In this document: positions 1 through 6,339 of the stretch, piece after piece
Position numbering within the stretch: position 1 is the stretch's first letter
Layout of the letters: each line of letters opens with the position of its first letter
Assembly (NCBI GenBank): GCA_023446865.1
Contig: JAEXPL010000476.1
Span: 1 to 11,346 of the forward strand
Source: Verrucomicrobiota bacterium
Lineage (GTDB): Bacteria; Verrucomicrobiota; Verrucomicrobiia; Opitutales; Opitutaceae
Direction: 5' to 3'
Length of the DNA: 11,346 nucleotides
The notes under the pieces: model-generated
What the model was told of the DNA's origin: nothing
The model's database searches: none
The model's input: only the letters and a program-made list of their open reading frames with translations
Made by a program: the position numbers and the translations under genes

Positions 1-159
1 GGTCCAGGCGGACGGATGCTGCTCCATGTGCCCGACCGGAAGATTCGGGATGAGCGTGTAGGAGGCGCGCGCCTCGGCGACGACCTTGCCCGACTCGAGA
101 TCAAGGACGATGGCCTTGGTGCTTTGCGTGCCGCTATCGATGCCAATGAAGAGACTCAT
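1..159 (-). CDS. xylB: FGGY-family carbohydrate kinase, probably xylulokinase (N-terminal fragment)
   Basis: Only the first 53 codons are inside the window; the gene continues past the left edge. The protein begins MSLFIGIDSGTQSTKAIVLD, the first phosphate-binding motif of FGGY kinases (acidic residue, then GTxxxK) in the actin/hexokinase ATPase fold. A GHMEQHPSAW stretch at about residues 43-52 matches the conserved early EQxPxxW region typical of xylulokinases. Members phosphorylate a sugar with ATP in the cytoplasm; for XylB, D-xylulose becomes D-xylulose 5-phosphate and enters the pentose phosphate pathway. The ATG at 159 is chosen because the core motif follows directly. There is no Shine-Dalgarno sequence. 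A terminator separates it from the upstream aminotransferase gene, so it is probably transcribed on its own. Assignment to FGGY is firm. The exact sugar is less certain, because the C-terminal half is not visible. Confidence 0.82.
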   Translation of the reverse strand, partial: MSLFIGIDSGTQSTKAIVLDLESGKVVAEARASYTLIPNLPVGHMEQHPSAWT

Positions 160-253
160 GGGTGTTGGGTGGTGTGAAGAGAGGTGATCTGGGTGCCGCA
201 CCGGGGGAAGCGGAACCGCGAAGTTTTCGGGTCCGTCCGCGTCGGGCGACAAC

Positions 254-280
254 AAAAAGGCCGCGGGCGAACCCGCGGCC
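254..280 (-). terminator. Intrinsic terminator after the aminotransferase gene
   Basis: Read on the minus strand, a 9-bp perfect GC stem (ggccgcggg paired with cccgcggcc) closes a ttcg tetraloop and runs straight into five T residues. It lies about 25 bases past the aminotransferase stop codon. The UUCG loop is exceptionally stable in RNA. This is a textbook rho-independent terminator and separates the aminotransferase gene from the downstream sugar kinase gene. Confidence 0.92.
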
Positions 281-304
281 TGGGAAGAGTCGTCGCCGAA
301 AGGC

Positions 305-1498
305 TCAGCGCTTCAGCGAGGCGCAGAACACGCCGAGGCGGCGAACACCCTCGGCAATGATCTTGTCGCCCGTGGCGTAGCTCAGGCGCAGACAGTCGTC
401 GGCACCGAAGGCGACGCCAGGGACAGCAGCGACCTTCTCCTGCTCGAGGAGCTTCGTGCAGAAGTCGCCCGAGGTCAGTCCGAAGGACGAGATGACCGGG
501 AAGAGATAGAACGCGCCTTGGGCGAGGCCGCAGGTGATGCCGGGGATCTTGTTGAGCTCGGCATGGAGGAACTTCCGGCGGCGGTCGAAGGCCTCGAGCA
601 TCGGCTTGAGAGCGGCGGCGGCCTTGTCCTTTTCCTTGAGCGCGGCGAGGGCGCCGTACTGGGCGAAGGTGGTCGCGTTCGACGAGGTCTGGCTCTGGAT
701 GTCGATCGCGGCCTTCAGCACGTCGGCCGGGCCGACCATGGTGCCGAGGCGCCAGCCGGTCATCGAGTAGCTCTTGCTGAAGCCGGAGACGACGATCGTC
801 GCGGCGGCGGCCTCGGGCGAAAGCGTCGCGGCGCAGAAGTGCTTCTGGCCGTCATAGGTGAGATGCTCGTACATCTCGTCGGACATCAGGTAGAGCCCGT
901 GCTTGAGCACGACGCCCACGAACGCCTCCATCTCGGCCTTGGTGTAAACCGCGCCGGTGGGATTCGAGGGGCTGTTGAGGATGACGAGCTTGGTGCGCGG
1001 GGTGATAGCGGCCTCGAGCTGGGCGGCGGTGAGCTTGAAACCATTCTCGGCACCGGCGCTGACGATGACCGGGGTGCCGCCGGCGAGCTTCACCATCTCG
1101 GGATAGCTCACCCAGTACGGCGCGGGAACGATGACCTCGTCGCCGGGGCCGACGGTCGCCATGATGGCAAGATAGCAGGAATACTTGCCGCCGGGGCTTA
1201 CGCAGGTCTGGGCGGGCGTGACCTTCAGACCGTAGTCGTTCGCGTAGCGCTCGGCGATGGCCGCACGCAGCTCGTCAATGCCGGCGGCCGGGGCGTACTT
1301 GGTCTTGCCCGCAGCGAGAGCCTTGGCGCAGGCCTCCTTGATGAAATCAGGCGTGTCGAAATCGGGTTCACCGGCGGCGAAGCCACAGACATCGACGCCG
1401 GCCGCCTTGAGGGCTTTGGCCTTGGCATCAACAGCCAAGGTCGGCGACGGCGAGATGTTCTTGGCCCAGGGAGAGAGAGTACGACGAGTTTGGGTCAT
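305..1498 (-). CDS. aspC: Class I PLP-dependent aminotransferase, aspartate aminotransferase type
   Basis: The 397-residue cytoplasmic enzyme is the usual length for the prokaryotic aspartate aminotransferase group (Thermus/Bacillus type), which exchanges the amino group between aspartate and 2-oxoglutarate using pyridoxal phosphate. Visible landmarks are AAGEPDFDTP (41-50), SPGGKYS (101-107), PYWVSYPE (127-134), NSPSNPTG (175-182, with the cofactor-contacting Asn), SDEMYEHL (206-213, with the Asp that binds the pyridine nitrogen), SGFSKSYSMTGWRLG (238-252, Schiff-base Lys at 242) and RLSYA (371-375, the carboxylate-binding Arg). The frame stays open upstream to a GTG at 1615. The ATG at 1498 is preferred because the family's N-terminus begins there and the extension is low-complexity and Arg-rich. 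There is no Shine-Dalgarno sequence. Terminators flank it on both sides, so it is a single-gene unit. Specificity for aspartate over other acceptors cannot be fixed from sequence; some relatives also act on prephenate. Confidence 0.93.
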   Translation of the reverse strand: MTQTRRTLSPWAKNISPSPTLAVDAKAKALKAAGVDVCGFAAGEPDFDTPDFIKEACAKALAAGKTKYAPAAGIDELRAAIAERYANDYGLKVTPAQTCVSPGGKYSCYLAIMATVGPGDEVIVPAPYWVSYPEMVKLAGGTPVIVSAGAENGFKLTAAQLEAAITPRTKLVILNSPSNPTGAVYTKAEMEAFVGVVLKHGLYLMSDEMYEHLTYDGQKHFCAATLSPEAAAATIVVSGFSKSYSMTGWRLGTMVGPADVLKAAIDIQSQTSSNATTFAQYGALAALKEKDKAAAALKPMLEAFDRRRKFLHAELNKIPGITCGLAQGAFYLFPVISSFGLTSGDFCTKLLEQEKVAAVPGVAFGADDCLRLSYATGDKIIAEGVRRLGVFCASLKR

Positions 1499-1535
1499 GG
1501 CGAAGGCGCAGGTTGGGAGGAGTTCCGGGCGAAGC

Positions 1536-1569
1536 AAGCACGGGAGGGCTCTCTCCGGAGATTTGTCAA
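1536..1569 (-). promoter_or_regulatory. Candidate promoter of the aminotransferase gene, with a palindrome in its spacer
   Basis: On the minus strand a perfect consensus -35 box, TTGACA, lies at 1569-1564, about 65 bases upstream of the chosen start. The sequence at normal -10 spacing is GC-rich and resembles TATAAT poorly, so either the promoter is activator-dependent or the box is fortuitous. A perfect 10-bp palindrome, TCTCCGGAGA (1552-1561), sits inside the presumed spacer, where a bound regulator would block or remodel polymerase. Confidence 0.3.
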
Positions 1570-1625
1570 CGGCACGCCCCCGCCCCGATCCAAGCCACCC
1601 GCCCGGAGAAGCCACCGGACCGGTG

Positions 1626-1661
1626 GAAAAGAAAAGCCCGCAGGCGTGAACCTGCGGGCTT
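1626..1661 (-). terminator. Intrinsic terminator after the ribbon-helix-helix gene
   Basis: Read on the minus strand, an 11-bp stem (aagcccgcagg with cctgcgggctt) closes a six-base loop and is followed by a T-rich tail, ttttctttt. It begins about 22 bases past the stop codon of the small DNA-binding protein gene. The structure and position are typical of a rho-independent terminator, and it insulates the downstream aminotransferase gene. Confidence 0.9.
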
Positions 1662-1683
1662 GGTCAATGGTTGAAGCAGAGCC

Positions 1684-2004
1684 TTACTTCTTCGCCTTCT
1701 TGGCCTTCTTGCCGGCCGGGAGGGCGTCGATCGCCGTGCGGAGGAGCTCGCCGACGCTCACGTCGTGCTTCTTGGCGAGCTTCACCAGACGCTGCTTGGT
1801 GTCCATGCGGAGGCGGACCGAGATCTGGCGGTGCGCCTTCACCGGAGCGGAGTAGGAAGCGAAATCGAACGTCTCGATCGCGTGGCGGATCACCTCGCTG
1901 TTGGTAGCCATGTCGAGATCGGCGCGGGCCGTCTCGATCTTGGCGAGGAGCTCTTCCTTGAGATCGAACGTGAGGGGGGAACTTTCCTGGGAGGTGGGAG
2001 GCAT
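1684..2004 (-). CDS. Small tandem ribbon-helix-helix DNA-binding protein with a lysine-rich tail
   Basis: The 106-residue protein appears to hold two ribbon-helix-helix (RHH) units in one chain. Unit 1 (about 11-47) starts with a strand, LTFDLKEELL, followed by two helices ending TNSEVIRHAIETF. Unit 2 (about 59-95) starts with the strand RQISVRLRMD, followed by helices ending SVGELLRTAIDAL. RHH domains of the Arc/MetJ/CopG fold normally need two chains to form the DNA-contacting two-stranded sheet; a tandem chain could fold as a single-chain pseudodimer, as in F-plasmid TraY. The C-terminus, KKAKKAKK, is a basic tail that could add non-specific DNA contacts. The ATG at 2004 follows an AT-richer leader without a Shine-Dalgarno sequence. 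No toxin gene is adjacent, so an antitoxin role is not supported; a chromosomal regulator or nucleoid-associated role is more likely. Target and function are unknown. Confidence 0.82.
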   Translation of the reverse strand: MPPTSQESSPLTFDLKEELLAKIETARADLDMATNSEVIRHAIETFDFASYSAPVKAHRQISVRLRMDTKQRLVKLAKKHDVSVGELLRTAIDALPAGKKAKKAKK

Positions 2005-2152
2005 ATCAGTATTCGGTTAACGGTGTTGATGTATCGCAGTTGCGGTTGAGACCGTGTAACTTTTCTGAAACGTATCCGACGGCAACTAGTTTTTTTTGTA
2101 TTCGCACCGCTCCGGCGCGTTCCAGCCCCCGGGCCGGCGGGCGCCGTGGCCG

Positions 2153-3019
2153 TCAACGGAACGGCTCGACCCGCACTGTAGCACCAAGTTCCGGTGACAC
2201 CGGCAGGTGGGCGGGCGAGAAGACGATGCGCGGCAACTGCAGGTTCAACGCGGCGCCCTCGAGGTGAAACCGCGTCTTGTTGCGGGTCGCCTCGTCGCGC
2301 AGGTCGATCGAGCGCACGATCCACTGGTCCTGGGTGCGCTTGAGGTCCAGCACGCTGATCGTCTTCACCGCCGTCTGGTCGGGGCCGAGTTCCTCCGCCT
2401 GGACCAGGGCGAGAAACTGGGTGTCGAGGTAGAAACGCACTCCCGTCAGGGCCGGACGGGCGGCGGCCACCGCGGACGGCGGATAGGCCAGGAAGCGATG
2501 CGCCGGACGACCACGCACGCTGACCACCCCCTCGAAGACGCAATCGTCCCAGAACAGGAACGGCATCTGGAGATCGAACGCCGTGAGATCGGTGCCCGCG
2601 AGCGGAGTGAACAACTGCTCCGGCCCGACGGCGACGGCCTCGGCCCCGTCGGCGGGCACGGTCCACACCCCCGACTGCGGCCCGTTCTGGACAAGGACCC
2701 GGCGCGCCCCGGGCGTACCCGGCGGAAATTCAACCAGCGTCATCGGCCCGATTTCGTTCCGGGTTCCGTACATGCGACCCGAGACGGTCCGCTCCTCACC
2801 GCGGCGTGGCATCGCGCGGAGCGTGAAATCCAGCGCGTAGTCGCCGGCCAAGCCCAGCCGGCGAAAATCCGCGAGCAGCCGCCGACCCTCCTCCTGATCC
2901 GCCTTGCCGGTGAAGGCATAACGCGGCTCCGGGCGGACACGGCTCTGGGCCGCGGCGAAGGCGGCAAAGAAAAACGCGAGGGCAAGGACCGTACACCGGC
3001 CGAGGCACCTCGCGTTCAT
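2153..3019 (-). CDS. Secreted LolA-like / outer-membrane-lipoprotein-sorting-like protein
   Basis: The 288-residue protein starts with a clear signal peptide: basic n-region MNARCLGR, hydrophobic core to about residue 20, and a likely signal peptidase I site after AAA at 22-24. There is no lipobox cysteine at the cleavage site. The mature part alternates short strands (YALDFTLRAM, RMYGTRNEIGPM, RRVLVQNG, GVWTVPADG, GVRFYLDT, WIVRSIDLRD). This resembles the unclosed beta-barrel of LolA-like periplasmic proteins annotated as 'outer membrane lipoprotein-sorting protein', which bind lipid or lipoprotein acyl chains. The LolA assignment is from overall pattern, not a diagnostic motif. The ATG at 3019 is chosen because the signal peptide begins there; the open frame extends further upstream into secG. 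It is the last gene of the fmt-lysM-parB-secG run, 22 bases after secG. No convincing U-tract terminator follows. Confidence 0.7.
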   Translation of the reverse strand: MNARCLGRCTVLALAFFFAAFAAAQSRVRPEPRYAFTGKADQEEGRRLLADFRRLGLAGDYALDFTLRAMPRRGEERTVSGRMYGTRNEIGPMTLVEFPPGTPGARRVLVQNGPQSGVWTVPADGAEAVAVGPEQLFTPLAGTDLTAFDLQMPFLFWDDCVFEGVVSVRGRPAHRFLAYPPSAVAAARPALTGVRFYLDTQFLALVQAEELGPDQTAVKTISVLDLKRTQDQWIVRSIDLRDEATRNKTRFHLEGAALNLQLPRIVFSPAHLPVSPELGATVRVEPFR

Positions 3020-3041
3020 CGGAAATCGAAGATTCGCTGCT

Positions 3042-3398
3042 TCAGGGCTGCGCCGCCGGGGCGGGAGCCGGGGTCGGCGCTTCGGGGGCCGGCGTCGCCG
3101 GGGCCGTGGAAACCGGGGCACTCGGGAGCGTATCGACGGACTTGTCCTTGTGCTTCGCGATATGGATCTGCCCCAGGTAGGCGCCGAAGGCCAAGACGAA
3201 GAAGGCGACCGCGAGAACGATTGTCGAACGTGTGAGCACGTTGCCCGTCTCCGCGCCGAAAGTTGCCTCGGCCATCCCGCCGCCCATCGCCGTGCCCAAG
3301 CCGCTGTCGGAACGCGGCTTCTGCACCAGCACAAGCAACCCGAGGAACAGGGAGACGAGAACGAGCAGGAAAGTCAGGACAACGGTCAGGATGTTCAT
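3042..3398 (-). CDS. secG: Preprotein translocase subunit SecG
   Basis: The 118-residue protein has two membrane helices (about 2-25 and 56-76) joined by a Gly-rich loop containing SDSGLGTAMGGGMAEATFG, then GNVLTRST at the start of helix 2. This loop and the NxLTR motif are hallmarks of SecG, the accessory subunit that assists SecA-driven protein export through SecYEG in the inner membrane. After helix 2 comes a short basic stretch and an extra tail rich in Pro and Ala (about 91-118), which makes the protein longer than many minimal SecG proteins. The ATG at 3398 is chosen because helix 1 begins there; an upstream TTG at 3437 would add a 13-residue extension unlike family N-termini. There is no Shine-Dalgarno sequence. 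The gene sits 57 bases after parB and 22 bases before the LolA-like gene, probably in one transcript. Confidence 0.93.
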   Translation of the reverse strand: MNILTVVLTFLLVLVSLFLGLLVLVQKPRSDSGLGTAMGGGMAEATFGAETGNVLTRSTIVLAVAFFVLAFGAYLGQIHIAKHKDKSVDTLPSAPVSTAPATPAPEAPTPAPAPAAQP

Positions 3399-3455
3399 GA
3401 AGCGGCCGAGGCAACCGACGGGGCCCGGCTTTGTCAAGGCGGGTCCCGCCCGGCA

Positions 3456-4421
3456 TCACACGTTCACGCCGAGGCGGTCGAGGATGCGCTGGAGGTCGGT
3501 GTTGCCCTGGTACTCGATCACGATCTTGCCCTTCTTGGGCGAGTGTTTGAGCGAGACGCGGGCGTTGAAATGCGAAGTGAGCTTCTTCTCGATGTTGGCC
3601 ACGGTGGCGGACTCCGCCGCCGGGACGACACGGCCGTCCGGCGTGCTGGCGCTGGGGGCAGCCGCCGCGACCCGGCGTCGCTGCACAAGCTGTTCGAGCA
3701 CGCGGACACTGGTTCCCTCCGCGACCGCACGCCGTGCGAGCAATTGGCGTTCGGCAGGGGTTTCCAAGCCAAGCAGCACTTTCGCGTGCCCGACGCTCAA
3801 CATCTTCTTGGAAACGTAACCTTGGATCTCGGCGTCGAGCTGGAGCAGGCGCAGGGCGTTGGCGACCGAGGCCCGCGCCTTGCCGACCCGCTCCGCCGCG
3901 GATTCCTGGGTGAGGTTGAAGTCGCGAATGAGACTGGCGTAACCGTAGGCCTCCTCCATCGGGTTGAGGTCTTCGCGCTGGAGGTTCTCGATCAGGGCGA
4001 TCGCCGCCGAGGTCGCATCGTTGGCTGCCACCACGCGAGCCGGGATCGTCTTCGCCTTGAGGTGCTGGTGGGCGCGCCAACGCCGTTCGCCGGCGATCAG
4101 CTGGTATTTCTCGCCCACCTTCCGCACCACGATCGGTTGCAGAAGCCCTTCCGCCAAGATGCTCTGGGCCAGCTCGGCCAAGGCTGCCGGATCGATCGCC
4201 TTGCGCGGCTGGTGCGGGTTGGGCTCGATTGCCGACACTGGGATCTCGGCGAATCCCTCCGGCTTCGGAAGCGTTGCCGCTGGGAGCGTGGCCGGCGGCA
4301 CCGGGCCGGCAGGAGCAACCGGCGCTTTTGCTGCGGCGGTTTCGGGCTTTTTTGCCGCGCCCGACGCGATCAATGCGCCGAGACCACGACCGAGGCGGGA
4401 GGGGGTTTTCGAAGTCGACAT
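3456..4421 (-). CDS. parB: Chromosome-partitioning protein ParB (Spo0J family)
   Basis: At 321 residues this is a normal-length chromosomal ParB. It binds parS sites near the origin, spreads as a CTP-switched DNA clamp, and stimulates the ParA ATPase. The N-terminus carries RLGRGLGALI (9-18), the short peptide that activates ParA. A Pro/Ala linker (about 28-56) leads to the CTP-binding core with EPNPHQPR (66-73), GERRWRA (111-117) and ENLQREDLNPMEEA (145-158). A helix-turn-helix for parS recognition spans roughly 169-192, and the C-terminal dimerisation domain about 272-321. The start lies one base after the stop of the upstream LysM gene (TGA, one base, ATG), implying translational coupling. 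parA is not adjacent and no canonical parS (tgtttcacgtgaaaca) was found here. The identity is firm; plasmid-type ParB is unlikely given the chromosomal housekeeping neighbours. Confidence 0.96.
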   Translation of the reverse strand: MSTSKTPSRLGRGLGALIASGAAKKPETAAAKAPVAPAGPVPPATLPAATLPKPEGFAEIPVSAIEPNPHQPRKAIDPAALAELAQSILAEGLLQPIVVRKVGEKYQLIAGERRWRAHQHLKAKTIPARVVAANDATSAAIALIENLQREDLNPMEEAYGYASLIRDFNLTQESAAERVGKARASVANALRLLQLDAEIQGYVSKKMLSVGHAKVLLGLETPAERQLLARRAVAEGTSVRVLEQLVQRRRVAAAAPSASTPDGRVVPAAESATVANIEKKLTSHFNARVSLKHSPKKGKIVIEYQGNTDLQRILDRLGVNV

Positions 4422-4422
4422 G

Positions 4423-5040
4423 TCAATTGGTTGGCCGGATTTGGGGCGGAGTGGGCAAAGGGGCGCTTGCGCCGGGGATGAACAGGCTCTGGCCCACGAA
4501 GATCTTCGTCGGATCGGCGAGCCGGTTGGCGTTCTGGATGTTCTTCATCGGAACGCCGTACTTCTTCGCAATGATCGAGAGCGTCTCGCCGGTCTGCACG
4601 GTGTGCGTCACGCCCTCCTTGGGGAAATCGTCGGCGAACTGCGTGGCGATTGTCGGGCGGGTCGCCTGCCCTTTCGCCACCGCCGCGATGGCCGCGTTGG
4701 TCTCCTTGGCGAGCTTAGCGATCTGCTGCGCGACCGTCTGCAGCGTGTCGCGTTTCTGTTCGGCGATCGATGCCTCGGTCGTCTGTCGCAACTGACCGAT
4801 CGCCTCGTTGACCTGGGCCAGGGTGGCGTAGGCCGCGCGCCCGGACTCGGCTTGGTTGTGGAGCGCGGCGTTTTCGCGTTGGAGCTGGCTTACCGAGCTC
4901 TGCAACTCGGCAACGGTCTGCTGGAGGAGGCGGACATCCTCCTGCAAGTTGGCCATCTCGATCGCCCGCGGATCGGCCCGCTGCGCGTTGAGCGTGGACG
5001 CGGCGAAGATGCCGACAAGCAGAGCAGTCCCGAGTTTCAT
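4423..5040 (-). CDS. Secreted coiled-coil protein with C-terminal LysM domain
   Basis: The 205-residue protein starts with a signal peptide (MKLGTALLVGIFAASTLNA, cleavage probably after residue 19). Residues about 26-66 and 75-125 have the heptad-like pattern, rich in Gln, Glu and Leu, of a coiled coil. Residues about 145-189 are a LysM domain: VTHTVQTGETLSIIAKKYGV, then NANRL and GQSLFIP. LysM binds the glycan of peptidoglycan, so the protein probably anchors to or organises the wall in the periplasm. No catalytic domain is visible. The start is uncertain: in-frame ATGs also exist at 5052 (adding MLRR) and 5094. The 5094 codon has the only Shine-Dalgarno-like sequence in the run (gaaggg, seven bases upstream) but would give an unusually long n-region. 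The gene follows fmt closely and overlaps parB's initiation region, with one base between stop and start. Confidence 0.85.
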   Translation of the reverse strand: MKLGTALLVGIFAASTLNAQRADPRAIEMANLQEDVRLLQQTVAELQSSVSQLQRENAALHNQAESGRAAYATLAQVNEAIGQLRQTTEASIAEQKRDTLQTVAQQIAKLAKETNAAIAAVAKGQATRPTIATQFADDFPKEGVTHTVQTGETLSIIAKKYGVPMKNIQNANRLADPTKIFVGQSLFIPGASAPLPTPPQIRPTN

Positions 5041-5111
5041 GCGCCGCAGCATGCAAAACCATCCGGGTAAAAACAAGCGTGTTGGCTTCGTCATCGTGCA
5101 ACCCTTCACGG

Positions 5112-6104
5112 CTACGCCTTGCGGGGGAACGGTTCGCGGGCCACCAGCGGGGGCATCGGGTGCGACGCCAGCACGGTACCCGGCGGCACGGTGAAGCCGC
5201 GCAAGAACTCCGCGGCCGGCAGCATCTTCCCACCCGGCCGCTGGAGACGCAGCAGGCGCAGCACGCCGGCGGCCGTGGCCACCGGCAACGCGTCCGGCTC
5301 CGGGGCGAGCACCGTTCCCGGCGCGGCTGTGCACGCGGTCGGCGCCGCCTCCGCCAGGCCGAGCTTCACGGGTGTGCCGGCGAGGTCGATCGCGCAGCCC
5401 GGCCACGGCATCAACGCGTTGATCCGCCGGGCCAGCTCCGCCGCCGGTCGCGAGAAATCCAACACTCCATCCGCCTTCGCCAGCCGGCGGCAGTAGCTCA
5501 CCCGCACCTCGTCCTGCTCCGTCGCCGCCAGCCGGCCCGCGACCAACGCCGCGAGGCAACGCGCCGTGAGCGGCGCCGCCGCCAGCCCCAGGGCGGCCTC
5601 GATCGTGCCGGTGGTGTCGTGGGCTCCGATGGGGATCCGGGCCGCGTCGACGATCGCGCCCGCGTCGAGCTTCCGCACCACCCGCATGAAGGTGACACCG
5701 GTTTCCGGATCACCGCTGGCGATCGCCGCCGTCACGGGCGAGGCGCCGCGGTACCGGGGCAGAAGGGAAGTGTGAAGATTGAATACTCCGAGGCGCGGCG
5801 CCGCGAGGAAATCGTCCTTGAGAAGCTGTCCGTACGCCATGACGAGGGCGACGTCGGCCCCGAGCGCCCCCACCCGCGCGACATCCTCCGGTCCGAGGCG
5901 CTCCGGTTGGAACACGGGCACCCCCTGGCCCGACGCCCACTCCTTGATCGGGCCAGGCAGCAGCTTCTGGCCGCGCCCGTGCGGGCGATCCGGCTGCGTG
6001 AAGACCGCCACGACCTCGGCCACCTCGCGTCCTTCTCCCGCCAGCCAGCCGAGCACGGGCAGAGCGATGGGATCGGATCCTAGAAATACCAGACGAAGCG
6101 ACAT
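5112..6104 (-). CDS. fmt: Methionyl-tRNA formyltransferase
   Basis: The 330-residue cytoplasmic enzyme formylates the amino group of methionyl-initiator tRNA using 10-formyltetrahydrofolate, which marks it for translation initiation. The N-terminal formyltransferase domain begins LRLVFLGSDPIALPVL and carries TQPDRPHGRGQKLLP (36-50). The family signature NLHTSLLPRYRGASPV (109-124) supplies catalytic Asn109 and His111, with catalytic Asp147 in KLDAGAI. The C-terminal tRNA-binding domain runs from about residue 207 and ends with the typical GGKMLPAAEFLRGF (291-304). Length agrees with the family. The frame is open to 6308, but the extension is low-complexity and lacks family similarity, so the ATG at 6104 is used. 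The usual partner gene def is not in the window. Fmt heads the run lysM-parB-secG-LolA-like, with a 235-base gap upstream that probably contains the operon promoter. Confidence 0.96.
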   Translation of the reverse strand: MSLRLVFLGSDPIALPVLGWLAGEGREVAEVVAVFTQPDRPHGRGQKLLPGPIKEWASGQGVPVFQPERLGPEDVARVGALGADVALVMAYGQLLKDDFLAAPRLGVFNLHTSLLPRYRGASPVTAAIASGDPETGVTFMRVVRKLDAGAIVDAARIPIGAHDTTGTIEAALGLAAAPLTARCLAALVAGRLAATEQDEVRVSYCRRLAKADGVLDFSRPAAELARRINALMPWPGCAIDLAGTPVKLGLAEAAPTACTAAPGTVLAPEPDALPVATAAGVLRLLRLQRPGGKMLPAAEFLRGFTVPPGTVLASHPMPPLVAREPFPRKA

Positions 6105-6166
6105 GGGGGCGGAGATTGCGCGTCGCGCCTGCCGCGGCGAGCGCTTTGTGGTCGGCGCCCCGGGCC

Positions 6167-6178
6167 CGGTTGCAACCG
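6167..6178. promoter_or_regulatory. Perfect 12-bp palindrome upstream of fmt
   Basis: CGGTTGCAACCG is a perfect inverted repeat in the 235-base gap between the SulP stop and fmt, about 63 bases upstream of the fmt start. On the minus strand a TTGATC sequence lies just upstream of it and could be a weak -35 box, but no good -10 box follows. It could be an operator for the fmt-parB-secG run. Short GC-rich palindromes also arise by chance. Confidence 0.25.
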
Positions 6179-6339
6179 TCCGATCAACCGCGTCCCCCGG
6201 AACGGGTCCCGGCACCGTGCGGAGGTGTAACCACGAAGTCGATCTCAGCTGGTCGCACCGCGGGCCGCCGGGCGGCGCGACCGCGTGCCTTCGCCCCGAC
6301 CCACGCAAGATCCGACCGGCGCCGGGGGCGCGGCGCGCC

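Noticed and set aside
305..1615. N-terminal extension of the aminotransferase back to a GTG at 1615
   Set aside because: The added 39 residues are low-complexity and Arg-rich and would run through the candidate -35 box. The family N-terminus begins at the ATG at 1498.
518..1855. Plus-strand open frame across the aminotransferase and the RHH gene
   Set aside because: It is a shadow frame antisense to conserved motifs of both genes, with no recognisable domain.
1684..2004. The RHH protein as an antitoxin of a toxin-antitoxin pair
   Set aside because: No small toxin-like gene lies beside it; the flanks are a terminator plus the aminotransferase on one side and a secreted protein gene on the other.
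2086..2100. Run of eight T residues (plus strand) as a terminator
   Set aside because: No plus-strand gene precedes it and there is no strong GC stem before it. On the minus strand it reads as A residues, so it cannot serve the LolA-like gene.
3438..3450. ggcgggtcccgcc palindrome between parB and secG as a terminator
   Set aside because: The one-base loop cannot form a hairpin without losing pairs, no T run follows, and the downstream genes look co-transcribed.
6251..6282. Nested GC inverted repeat after the SulP stop as a terminator
   Set aside because: ggtcgc/gcgacc can pair around an inner GC hairpin, but there is no U-tract and the stem is interrupted. Such pairings are common in GC-rich DNA.
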